56,550 bases of DNA, from positions 1-56,550 of the IMG/VR virus record IMGVR_UViG_3300036804_000025. The stretch is one strand, 5' to 3'. The position numbers and the translations under genes were made by a program. Positions 29,370 through 36,075 of this stretch are shown here, piece after piece; the first letter of the stretch is position 1; each line of letters starts with the position of its first letter. Below the pieces are notes generated by a model that did no database searches, was not told the DNA's origin, and saw only the letters and a list, made by a program, of their open reading frames with translations. The stretch comes from a virus.

Positions 29370-29623
29370 CAGAAGCTCAGCTAGGCCGGATCGTTCGCCT
29401 GTATGGGGCGAGCTTGCACGGCTCATGTGGTGAATGGATGGACATTGAATTCCCGTCCATCGTGAGTGCGGCGGCATTCATTGAGTCCATGGGTTGGCAC
29501 TCCGATGCACGGCTTAGGGATGCGGTAACGCGTTTCTCCGGTGTCGTCGTCGTACAGGTACCGGAACCGCTTTGGCGGTCCTTTGATCCGGTACGGGATC
29601 TCTTGGGCAAGGGTGACAAGTGA
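29366..29623 (+). CDS. Small accessory protein, unknown
   Basis: This 85-aa protein, GTG 29366 (MTEAQLGRIVRLYGASLHGS), after AGGAAGGG. Amphipathic segments and a Trp-containing middle; no family recognised. Stop overlaps the next ATG. Confidence 0.68.
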   Translation: MTEAQLGRIVRLYGASLHGSCGEWMDIEFPSIVSAAAFIESMGWHSDARLRDAVTRFSGVVVVQVPEPLWRSFDPVRDLLGKGDK

Positions 29624-30000
29624 TGCACACACCGGACCTTTCAGCACAGAACATTGAAGACACGTTCTTCGGTAGCGGCTTCGACATGTACTCATGGTGG
29701 GAGTCAGTGAGTCTCAAGAGTCGCGTTATCCAGGATGGTGAAGCGATCACATGGGAATGGGAAGTGACCGGAGAGAATCCTAACGAGGATGGCTCTATAA
29801 CTAAGGTCATCACCCCGGATGCCATGTTGGATGTGATCGGCCGTATCCATATGTCCGGCGACAAGATGCCGTATGTGTCCCCGTACACCATTGCGGAGTG
29901 CGGGAACTTCCTTTACGGCTTTGAGCCCGTGGATTTCGACGCAGACACAGCAGATCAGGTTATGCAAGTAGTCATGTTCGGGGCAGTCCACTACGGCTAA
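29623..30000 (+). CDS. Accessory acidic protein, unknown
   Basis: This 125-aa acidic protein, ATG 29623 (MHTPDLSAQNIEDTFFGSGF); an adjacent GTG at 29620 would add one residue. Aromatic-rich (SWWESV, WEWEV). Its low charge-to-aromatic pattern could suggest a DNA mimic like its ArdA neighbour, but that is a guess. Confidence 0.68.
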   Translation: MHTPDLSAQNIEDTFFGSGFDMYSWWESVSLKSRVIQDGEAITWEWEVTGENPNEDGSITKVITPDAMLDVIGRIHMSGDKMPYVSPYTIAECGNFLYGFEPVDFDADTADQVMQVVMFGAVHYG

Positions 30001-30096
30001 GCCCTTCTGAGCGCTTTTGGTGAGTGGTCCGGTACAGAGTGCCGGGCCACTTGCCATGGCCGCTTAGGCGCCCACACAGACACTCTCACGAGATAG
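30001..30096 (+). other. Leader element, copy 3 (open frame continuous past a stop)
   Basis: After the TAA at 29998-30000 the same frame stays open for 31 codons: ALLSAFGEWSGTECRATCHG, then RLGAHTDTLTR and a TAG ten bases before the ArdA start. It has no ATG, GTG or TTG, so it would need read-through, re-initiation at CTG, or no translation at all. The DNA holds CCGGTA..TGCCGG and CTTAG as in the other copies. Confidence 0.5.
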
Positions 30097-30105
30097 GAAC
30101 ACGCT

Positions 30106-30657
30106 ATGCCTTCCATCTACATTAGCAACCTTGCCCTTTACACTCAGGGCCGCGAAAACGGTAAGTGGATTGATGTTCAGTGGTTGGACGCCGAACAGCT
30201 CGAAGAAGAGGTTACGGCAAAGGTCGGCCCGTCCGAAGAATTCATCATCCTGGACACTGAAGGTTTCGACGGAATCGACGTTGACCAGTATGCATCCTTT
30301 GAGTGGCTGGCACAGGTTGCGGAACTGATAGAGAACCGTGATCCCGCGCTTATCGCTCACTTCATCGGGGAAGATGTGGCACTCGACAACATCGAGGATG
30401 AGATTAGCGACCAGTACCGGGGGACGTACCCGACTGCCTACGACTGGGCACGTGAGTGCGTAGACAACAACATGACTCAGCTTATGGGTGCGCTTAAGGG
30501 TGTCTATGTCGGTTACGGCAACCAGGATGGGCGGGTTTATGCCAAGTGGCTTAACGATCACCTTGACGCCATCGCAAAGGACTACTTGCACGATGCCGAA
30601 ATGAACGGCCTCACCACGGTTGATGTTGCGGACGGTGTGGCGATTCTGAACGGCTGA
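30106..30657 (+). CDS. ardA: ArdA-type antirestriction protein
   Basis: This 183-aa protein matches the ArdA layout: IYISNLALYTQGRENGKWID at the start, then FIILDTEGFDGIDVDQYASF and YRGTYPTAYDWARECVDN. The fold is strongly acidic and elongated and mimics B-DNA, blocking type I restriction enzymes. Length is close to the usual 165-190. ATG 30106 follows GATAGGAAC, with leader element copy 3 just upstream. It protects incoming phage DNA and would be wanted immediately after injection. Confidence 0.88.
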   Translation: MPSIYISNLALYTQGRENGKWIDVQWLDAEQLEEEVTAKVGPSEEFIILDTEGFDGIDVDQYASFEWLAQVAELIENRDPALIAHFIGEDVALDNIEDEISDQYRGTYPTAYDWARECVDNNMTQLMGALKGVYVGYGNQDGRVYAKWLNDHLDAIAKDYLHDAEMNGLTTVDVADGVAILNG

Positions 30658-30674
30658 TACCCGCTGTAAGGCCA

Positions 30675-30758
30675 TTGGATGGCGCCTCCGGTACGAGCTA
30701 CCGGGGGTGTCGTCTTGTGCCCTTAGAACGAAACCTAGGGCCGCTAGAGAGGGAAGCC
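30675..30758 (+). other. Leader element, copy 4 (in frame with the next gene)
   Basis: From TTG 30675 the frame reads MDGASGTSYRGCRLVPLERN and runs without a stop into the next gene at ATG 30759. Here the conserved peptide would be an N-terminal extension. CCGGTA..TACCGG and CTTAG are present. Confidence 0.5.
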
Positions 30759-31082
30759 ATGCGCAACCGATACGACGCACGACAGACCACCATCCGTCAC
30801 CGCTACGTTGTGCGACTCGACAACGGCCGTCGCCTGCACTCCGAGGACTACATAGACCGTAAGCGGGCCGCACGGCTTGTCTTCATCTGTCGGGAAGTCG
30901 GACAGAAGGTCTACGTAAAGCACTCTGCACAGTACGTCGAATACACGGCCAATCTTTGCGCCGGATGCTATGCCCGTCCTTCTCTCTGGGAAATGGACTG
31001 CGATGGGCTGGGGGACACGGTGAAGTGTGGCGAATGCGATTGGTGGGCGGCTCATGATGCCCGCTGGTCTTTCTACAAGTAA
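30759..31082 (+). CDS. Basic protein with C-terminal zinc-ribbon motif
   Basis: This 107-aa protein from ATG 30759 (MRNRYDARQTTIRHRYVVRL) after AGGGAAGCC. N-terminal half very basic; C-terminal CAGCYARPSLWEMDCD and VKCGECDWW give two CxxC knuckles. Possibly nucleic-acid binding. TTG 30675 would add 28 residues containing the leader peptide. Confidence 0.7.
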   Translation: MRNRYDARQTTIRHRYVVRLDNGRRLHSEDYIDRKRAARLVFICREVGQKVYVKHSAQYVEYTANLCAGCYARPSLWEMDCDGLGDTVKCGECDWWAAHDARWSFYK

Positions 31083-31116
31083 CCGAATCAACCCAACTAA
31101 CCAAAGGAGTAAGGCA

Positions 31117-31188
31117 ATGGAGTGCACGCATAACGAGTGCTATGTCTGTGTCCGCATGAAGACGACTTGCACTAGGCACGGTTGCTAG
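31117..31188 (+). CDS. Cys-rich microprotein (23 aa)
   Basis: ATG 31117 stands about seven bases after a strong AAAGGAG. The 23-aa product MECTHNECYVCVRMKTTCTR plus HGC has five Cys and two His, enough for a zinc finger. A terminator-like hairpin follows. The ribosome site and coherent end make it one of the better supported very short genes here. Confidence 0.62.
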   Translation: MECTHNECYVCVRMKTTCTRHGC

Positions 31189-31200
31189 TTCTGACGATTA

Positions 31201-31227
31201 GGCACACGGGTTTCTCTTGTGCCTTTT
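31201..31227 (+). terminator. Weak terminator after microprotein
   Basis: GGCACA pairs with TGTGCC over an 11-base loop, followed by TTTT. Confidence 0.55.
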
Positions 31228-31248
31228 CGCCGGGACTAGACCTGTGAG

Positions 31249-31267
31249 GTTAGTTCAGTAAATGCAG
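31249..31267 (+). repeat. Dispersed GTTAGTTCAGTAA repeat, copy at 31 kb
   Basis: GGTTAGTTCAGTAAATGCAG; the ATG of the next gene is inside the repeat's 3' end. Confidence 0.6.
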
Positions 31268-31468
31268 TACATACAAGAGGAGTTGTTCACGGTGATCGTT
31301 CATCACTCGGACTGCGTGATGTGTGCACGGAAGGGACAGAAGAGCGGAGCAACCGAGGCAATCGCGTTCCGTGATAGGCTCTTCCCGTTTTGTGCCGTAC
31401 ATGCTGATCAGCTCTATACGATGCTCGCCCCGGTAGAGGGTGACCAGGAAGGAAACGACAACAAGTGA
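31262..31468 (+). CDS. Small Cys/His protein before the DUF3987 gene
   Basis: This 68-aa protein (MQYIQEELFTVIVHHSDCVM) with CVMCARKG and FPFCAVHADQL, a CxxC...CxxH zinc-finger spacing, is reminiscent of zinc fingers that accompany phage primases. Stop overlaps the next GTG by four bases. Confidence 0.7.
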   Translation: MQYIQEELFTVIVHHSDCVMCARKGQKSGATEAIAFRDRLFPFCAVHADQLYTMLAPVEGDQEGNDNK

Positions 31469-32880
31469 CCGCCGTTGACACGATGACGACCGGCAAGATT
31501 CGCGACGTGATCAATCTGATTGAGCCTGACACCGAGGCCGACCCCGTAGGGGTCCTGGCGGCCCTCCTGTCGCAAGCGTCGTGCTACCTCGGTAACACTC
31601 TCCGACTGGACGACGGAGGCCGTACGCGGCCCGTGATCATCGATACCGTCTTGATCGGCCCGACGAACAAGGGACGGAAGGGTACGGCCCTCGGAGCGGC
31701 TACCCGCGTCTTTGATCTTGCAGCCCCTGACTTCCTGGGGACGCATGAGGTTTCCGGGGCCAAGAGTGGCGCAGGCATCATCGGGGCCTATGTAAAGCGT
31801 CGTGACAGTGCACAAGACGCACAGTTGACGGCTATGGAGTCCGGACGGGAATACGAGGGTGTTGACCCCCGAGACTCCCGTATGTTCCTGGTGGAAGAGG
31901 AATACGCCTCTGTCCTCAAGTCTGGTAAGCGTGACGCCACTTTGCAGGCAGTCATGCGTAAGACGTGGGACGGCGCAGACCTCCAGAACATGACTAAGGA
32001 TGGTGGCGTTATCCGTCGCCCTGTCTTTGTCATCCACGGGCACACGTCGCCTACTGAGTTCCGGCATAACCTCTCTTCGGCCGACGTTGCGGGAGGTAGC
32101 TTTAACCGGCTCCTGTGCGTCTCTGTGATGCGCTCTAAGAAGCTGAAGAAGCGTCACCGCATCAACCCTGAGAACCAGGAAGCGGCCGGTACGATCCTCG
32201 CTAAGGGTCTGGAGTATGCCGCAAAGCTGGAAACCATCACCCTCTCAGACGATGCCATTGACCTTTTCGATGATGGTCTGTCGGATGAGATCGAGGGGTA
32301 CGGGGAGGGAATGCCTATCGTAGAGTCTTTCGTCGGCCGTGCCGAGGAATATACGTCCCGTGTAGCGGCTCTCTATGCGGCTCTCGATGGACGAGACGAA
32401 ATCGGTGTCCTGGACGTTAAGGCGGCATGGAACTTCGTACAGTTCTGCCTTCAGTCCATCACTGATGTTCTTCAGGGTTCTGAGGGATCCAACGAAAGCC
32501 GTATCCGGGCCGTCCTGCGGAAGAACCCCAACGGTGTCCGTGCAACTGAGCTTCTGCGGGCAACTGGCCTCAATGCGGCAGCAATTGAAGACGCCATCGA
32601 CAACATGGACGACGTCTCACTCATCACCCTGCCGTCTGGTGCCCGTGGTGGTCGGCCGTCCAAGTTCTACACGCTGATTTCTCAGGGCGACGACGAGACG
32701 CCCCAGGAGCCCGTAGACGAGCTGGACGACGAAGACGACGGCCAGGAGCCCGAGGAGGACCAGGAGGAGCCGGAGACGGCCGCTGTGCCGTCGCAGGCCG
32801 GACAGGTAACGTCCATCGTCAACGGGGCCGGGGAACTGGCCGACGACACCGACAACGACTTTGCGGCACTTCTCAACTAA
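31465..32880 (+). CDS. DUF3987-type replication protein (helicase/primase-like)
   Basis: This 471-aa protein, GTG 31465. The first 330 residues match DUF3987 proteins of actinobacterial phages and plasmids: LAALLSQASCYLGNTLRLDD, VLIGPTNKGRKGTALGAATR in the P-loop position (the usual GKS is changed to GRKGT), FLVEEEYASVLKSGKRD and VMRKTWDGADLQN. A winged-helix part (RAVLRKNPNGVRATELLRAT) and a long acidic tail follow. DUF3987 proteins are thought to load or act as replicative helicases. A second replication protein far from the primase/polymerase module suggests a mobile plasmid-like replicon part. Confidence 0.78.
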   Translation: MTAVDTMTTGKIRDVINLIEPDTEADPVGVLAALLSQASCYLGNTLRLDDGGRTRPVIIDTVLIGPTNKGRKGTALGAATRVFDLAAPDFLGTHEVSGAKSGAGIIGAYVKRRDSAQDAQLTAMESGREYEGVDPRDSRMFLVEEEYASVLKSGKRDATLQAVMRKTWDGADLQNMTKDGGVIRRPVFVIHGHTSPTEFRHNLSSADVAGGSFNRLLCVSVMRSKKLKKRHRINPENQEAAGTILAKGLEYAAKLETITLSDDAIDLFDDGLSDEIEGYGEGMPIVESFVGRAEEYTSRVAALYAALDGRDEIGVLDVKAAWNFVQFCLQSITDVLQGSEGSNESRIRAVLRKNPNGVRATELLRATGLNAAAIEDAIDNMDDVSLITLPSGARGGRPSKFYTLISQGDDETPQEPVDELDDEDDGQEPEEDQEEPETAAVPSQAGQVTSIVNGAGELADDTDNDFAALLN

Positions 32881-32891
32881 AGGGGGACACA

Positions 32892-33092
32892 GTGTCAGGG
32901 CTTACCGATAAGCTCACTGACCTACTGGAGTGCACGGACGATCAGGGGCTCAGCATGGGACAGATCATGCGGGCCTTTGGTCTCCGTCACACAGTGGCAG
33001 AGATCAAGGAAGCGCTAGAGGCACTAGGGGCGGTAAAGGTGGAGATCCCCACCAACACGGCGCCTCTCACCGGTTACAAGCTTCCCGAATAG
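32892..33092 (+). CDS. Small winged-helix-like protein
   Basis: This 66-aa protein, GTG 32892 (MSGLTDKLTDLLECTDDQGL), with a helix-turn pattern SMGQIMRAFGLRHTVAEIKE like a compact winged helix. Follows the DUF3987 gene by 11 bases after AGGGGG; probably regulates or assists it. Confidence 0.68.
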   Translation: MSGLTDKLTDLLECTDDQGLSMGQIMRAFGLRHTVAEIKEALEALGAVKVEIPTNTAPLTGYKLPE

Positions 33093-33102
33093 GAGGGGAA
33101 CA

Positions 33103-33285
33103 GTGGACGACAAGGCACTCATCCTTAGCTCTATGGAGCGGATGACCGTACGTCAAGCCCTAGAGGGTATGCAGGACGACGTAAGGGAATCGCACTTGAA
33201 TGGCAAGATCAGCCGAGAGGGCTACGACAGGGTAGATACCAGGTTGGCTAGGGTCCTGGTGAAGCTCGAACAACTCGACAACTAG
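33103..33285 (+). CDS. Small helical protein
   Basis: This 60-aa all-helical protein, GTG 33103 (MDDKALILSSMERMTVRQAL), after AGGAGGGG. No family recognised. Confidence 0.68.
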   Translation: MDDKALILSSMERMTVRQALEGMQDDVRESHLNGKISREGYDRVDTRLARVLVKLEQLDN

Positions 33286-33293
33286 GGGGAAGC

Positions 33294-33581
33294 ATGGAAG
33301 AGGGGCGTTCTTACAGCTCTCAGGAGATTTCCCGGATCGTTCGGGCTTTCCCCGATAGTGGCACCTTTCGACTGACAGCAGCGGCTTACAGTGCCTCTGA
33401 GATCCGGGAAGAGGTTAAGCGTTACGTCTTCTCCGACGAGATCAGTACGGAGGAGTTCACGGTATGGGCCCTGGTAGCCCTGTCCCCTTACGTTGATGCC
33501 GTCACCATGGCAGAAGCCCATATGGCGACTGTCCGGCACAATCTGAAGATGCTTTACAGGATGGAAGAGCGCAATGGGTAA
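33294..33581 (+). CDS. Accessory helical protein
   Basis: This 95-aa protein, ATG 33294 (MEEGRSYSSQEISRIVRAFP), after AGGGGGAAGC. Mixed helix, ends in NLKMLYRMEERNG, overlapping the next gene by eight bases. Unknown. Confidence 0.68.
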   Translation: MEEGRSYSSQEISRIVRAFPDSGTFRLTAAAYSASEIREEVKRYVFSDEISTEEFTVWALVALSPYVDAVTMAEAHMATVRHNLKMLYRMEERNG

Positions 33582-34233
33582 GCGTGGACGTAAGAGGGCT
33601 CGGGAGTCCGGAGAGGCCCCTAAGCAGAAGGGCCCCCAGAGGCTTGGACAGATCGGCGCATTCATGGTGTGCCGTGAGTGCAAAGAGCCCCTGACACTCT
33701 TCTCTCTCGTTGACGAGGAAGACGAGTTCGATGAAGTGAAGGTTATCTATGTGCACCCGCTAGAGCACATCGATACGACCGCAAGGGAAGTTATCGAGCT
33801 TCCCGGCTTCGTGTACGACCATGAAGCCGTGCCGGTAGAGGGTGACCCCCTGGAAGCGTCTACGGTGTGCGACTTCTGTTACGCGCCGGAGAGTCGTTAC
33901 GCCTTCATCCCACGTAAGGTCATCCGAGTTCCGGACCCTACTAACCCGGGGATCTATCTGGACTACTCGTCCCCCTGGAACTGCTGTGACGGGTGCCTCT
34001 CAGCAGTCCGTAAGAAGGACATCGGAAAGATGCTCGACAGGGCGGTTAACTCGGAGTACTCGGAGTCTGCTTCTCTTGCCAGCGTTGATCCCATGATCCG
34101 GCAAGTCCTACGGGCACAGATCCGAAGCCTGTACGTCAGGTATCTGGAGTCCAACCCTGATGGGCCCTATGAAGTGAAGATCCAGCCAAAGCCAAGGGCA
34201 CAGGGCAAGCCGAGTAGCCGACGCGGCATGTAA
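33574..34233 (+). CDS. Accessory protein with repeated zinc knuckles
   Basis: This 219-aa protein, ATG 33574. Basic start (MGKRGRKRARESGEAPKQKG), then VCRECKEPL, VCDFCYAPESRY and WNCCDGCLSA, three Cys knuckles spread over the chain, and a basic C-terminal tail. Likely zinc-stabilised and nucleic-acid or protein binding. No family recognised. Confidence 0.7.
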   Translation: MGKRGRKRARESGEAPKQKGPQRLGQIGAFMVCRECKEPLTLFSLVDEEDEFDEVKVIYVHPLEHIDTTAREVIELPGFVYDHEAVPVEGDPLEASTVCDFCYAPESRYAFIPRKVIRVPDPTNPGIYLDYSSPWNCCDGCLSAVRKKDIGKMLDRAVNSEYSESASLASVDPMIRQVLRAQIRSLYVRYLESNPDGPYEVKIQPKPRAQGKPSSRRGM

Positions 34234-34241
34234 GACCTAGA

Positions 34242-34263
34242 GGGCCCCTAGACAAGGGGGCCC
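34242..34263 (+). terminator. Hairpin between 33574 gene and Lsr2-like gene
   Basis: GGGCCCC pairs with GGGGCCC; no T-run follows, so termination is doubtful. Confidence 0.45.
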
Positions 34264-34289
34264 ACTAGTGCTATACCTATCCATGCAAG

Positions 34290-34304
34290 TCCCCACGAGA
34301 CAAG
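34290..34304 (-). promoter_or_regulatory. Inverted operator before the Lsr2-like gene
   Basis: CTTGTCTCGTGGGGA on the minus strand, against the direction of the surrounding genes, with TAGGTA 18 bp further on in the leftward sense. It could drive a short antisense transcript or be a binding site controlling the Lsr2-like gene at 34316. Confidence 0.65.
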
Positions 34305-34315
34305 AGGTAAACATC

Positions 34316-34663
34316 ATGGCCCGCATCGTTACCGTTGTTGATGACCTGGACAAGTCGGAAGACGACGTTCAGCAGGTGGAGTTCACCTATGGTGGGAAGC
34401 GTTACGAGATCGACTTGGGTAAGAAGAACCGTGACGCCATGGACAAGGCCATGAAGAAGTACCTGGATGCGGCTACCGAGCTTGGTGAGGCCATCGTCCC
34501 CAAGGCGGCTACCGCTACGACTACCGCCCGAGCCAAGCACCTTGCCCGAGTCCGTGACTGGGCCGGGAAGAACAAGTTCGAGGTGAGCGACCGTGGCCGG
34601 ATCCCGGACGACGTTCGCGAGGCGTACAACACGGCCAACCCGGAAGACAAGCTCGAAGCCTGA
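34316..34663 (+). CDS. lsr2-like: Lsr2-like nucleoid-associated protein
   Basis: This 115-aa protein closely follows actinobacterial Lsr2. The N-terminal dimerisation domain is MARIVTVVDDLDKSEDDVQQ then VEFTYGGKRYEIDLGKKN. A Thr/Ala linker leads to the DNA-binding domain HLARVRDWAGKNKFEVSDRG, whose RGR (SDRGRIPDDVREAY) is the AT-hook-like minor-groove contact. Lsr2 silences AT-rich and foreign DNA in Streptomyces. A phage copy may counter the host protein, silence phage genes in the lysogen or protect the phage. ATG 34316 follows AAGAGGTAA; an inverted operator lies 12 bases upstream. Confidence 0.88.
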   Translation: MARIVTVVDDLDKSEDDVQQVEFTYGGKRYEIDLGKKNRDAMDKAMKKYLDAATELGEAIVPKAATATTTARAKHLARVRDWAGKNKFEVSDRGRIPDDVREAYNTANPEDKLEA

Positions 34664-34687
34664 CCACATATGAGACCCGCTGACTAG

Positions 34688-34715
34688 AGGGCCCCTGGGG
34701 AAACCTGGGGGCCCT
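34688..34715 (+). terminator. Terminator after Lsr2-like gene
   Basis: AGGGCCCC and GGGGCCCT form an 8-bp stem around a 12-base loop, followed by CCTCCTC, not a clean T-run. Confidence 0.6.
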
Positions 34716-34741
34716 CCTCATAGCCAAGCAAGGATGAGGAC

Positions 34742-34888
34742 ATGACCCCCGCAGCGATGCCCCAGCAGCGACCCCCACGGCCCGTACAGGGCCGGTACAG
34801 TGAGCTGGTCTCCCGATGGATCCGAGCCGGTAACGAGAGCGTGAGGAACGATCATGTACGAACAGGGCAGCCGAGTACGGAACACTAA
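34742..34888 (+). CDS. Small basic protein (48 aa)
   Basis: ATG 34742 after GATGAGGAC opens MTPAAMPQQRPPRPVQGRYS and continues as a helix (ELVSRWIRAGNESVRND). It overlaps the next gene by 35 bases. Proline-rich start, basic charge. Function unknown. Confidence 0.52.
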   Translation: MTPAAMPQQRPPRPVQGRYSELVSRWIRAGNESVRNDHVRTGQPSTEH

Positions 34889-35276
34889 GTACGGCTATCT
34901 CGGGACGGTAGACAAGTCGATCGGTGCGGATAGGTGGCTTGTGTTCGCCGACTCCGACAAGATCGATCACTCTCTCCCTGGTGCCCTTCCTGGTGTGCCG
35001 GTAGAGGCTGACGGAAAAGACCTTGTGCCGCTTAGTCACCTGGATATTGCAAGCGGGATCGGGGAGAGTCGAGAGACCCGAGCCGTAATGATGTACCTGC
35101 ACAAGGAAGCCCGGATGCATCACACCTATGCCGACTCCATGGGGCTGGATACCTTGGAGATGTTCAAGAGGGACGCTCGGCGGATCCTGGGGGACGCTAC
35201 CGATGTCACCGAGGAAGAACTAACCGGCGCTGACTGGGAGTACATCTACCAGGAGATCAAGGAAGAGCAGGGGTAG
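34854..35276 (+). CDS. Accessory protein with barrel-like N-terminus
   Basis: This 140-aa protein, ATG 34854 (MYEQGSRVRNTKYGYLGTVD). The first 50 residues resemble a small SH3/KOW-type barrel (VRNTKYGYLGTVDKS, RWLVFADSD); the C-terminal half is acidic and helical. Unknown. Confidence 0.7.
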   Translation: MYEQGSRVRNTKYGYLGTVDKSIGADRWLVFADSDKIDHSLPGALPGVPVEADGKDLVPLSHLDIASGIGESRETRAVMMYLHKEARMHHTYADSMGLDTLEMFKRDARRILGDATDVTEEELTGADWEYIYQEIKEEQG

Positions 35277-35278
35277 GG

Positions 35279-35956
35279 GTGGCGATCTTCTATGTGTACG
35301 TCCACGACGGGGAGTCATTCACCATGGATGACATGGAGTATGCGCCTAGTGCCGAGATCGCTAAGCGGCAGTTGGCTTCCCGTGTAAGGACTGGTAAGGG
35401 CATATCTCACTTCGTCAACGACATGGACGAGATAAGCCCTAGGGCTGGCTTCAAGGCAAGGCAAGAGGAAGAGTGGCCCCCCGCCACAGATGAAGCCCGT
35501 ATGGCCGTCTGGAGGGTCAAGGGAAAGGCTAGGCTCCCCGAGGGGATACCTACGGAAGTCTGGCTCTACAGCGGGAACGTGGATAGGCCCATCATCATCA
35601 CTGTGGATGAGGAGCCCATGCCAGCACCGAAGCCCCTAACCCCTCTGCGAGTCTCGGAAGCGGTCTACTTGCGACGACTCAAGATGGGGTGGGACGACGA
35701 GCGGGCAAGGACCGTTCCCATGGATGGCCGGAATACAAGGCACGTCACCAACATGAGTCGTGTCGAGATGTCGGAGAACCTTGGGGGAGTGTCTAGGCCC
35801 AAGGAAGCTCATACCGCCTTTGGGATCTCTCAGACGGTTGCCGACTGGGCGACACAGACAGGGATTAACGAGGCAGCACTACGGCACGGCATCAAGGTGC
35901 GAGGCTTGGAGGAGTACCTACGCAAGAAGGATTGGTACCCCGGTAAGAGGGTGTGA
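35279..35956 (+). CDS. Possible DNA-binding protein with NUMOD-like C-terminus
   Basis: This 225-aa protein, GTG 35279. The C-terminal 55 residues (AFGISQTVADWATQTGINEA and ALRHGIKVRGLEEYLRKK) resemble the helix-turn-helix of NUMOD-type domains found with homing endonucleases. No nuclease motif is visible in the rest. Last gene of the rightward accessory region, followed by a strong terminator. Confidence 0.65.
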   Translation: MAIFYVYVHDGESFTMDDMEYAPSAEIAKRQLASRVRTGKGISHFVNDMDEISPRAGFKARQEEEWPPATDEARMAVWRVKGKARLPEGIPTEVWLYSGNVDRPIIITVDEEPMPAPKPLTPLRVSEAVYLRRLKMGWDDERARTVPMDGRNTRHVTNMSRVEMSENLGGVSRPKEAHTAFGISQTVADWATQTGINEAALRHGIKVRGLEEYLRKKDWYPGKRV

Positions 35957-35962
35957 GCGAGT

Positions 35963-35993
35963 GGGGCCAGGTCTTCGGGCCTGGCCCCGTTTT
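35963..35993 (+). terminator. Terminator ending the rightward region
   Basis: GGGGCCAGG and CCTGGCCCC pair around a TTCG-containing loop, then G and TTTT. Confidence 0.9.
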
Positions 35994-36001
35994 GCTGTGT
36001 C

Positions 36002-36030
36002 TTGACTTGTCATGGTCATGATTTTATCTG
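36002..36030 (+). promoter_or_regulatory. Rightward promoter-like sequence facing the late operon end
   Basis: TTGACT, 17 bp, TATCTG. No rightward gene follows for 20 kb, so any transcript would be antisense to the holin/endolysin genes. An inverted operator copy stands just after it. Confidence 0.45.
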
Positions 36031-36032
36031 GA

Positions 36033-36047
36033 GCACACGAGTCAAAT
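36033..36047 (-). promoter_or_regulatory. Inverted operator variant at the convergence point
   Basis: On the minus strand TTTGACTCGTGTGCT, no -10 at 17 bp. It points with the leftward late transcript, at that operon's far end. Confidence 0.5.
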
Positions 36048-36075
36048 TTTTCTGTAGCAACCTTTGTGCCGGTAG

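Noticed and set aside
32892-33285. Toxin-antitoxin pair after the DUF3987 gene
   Set aside because: Two small adjacent genes, but neither shows a toxin motif; a regulatory winged helix is the simpler reading.
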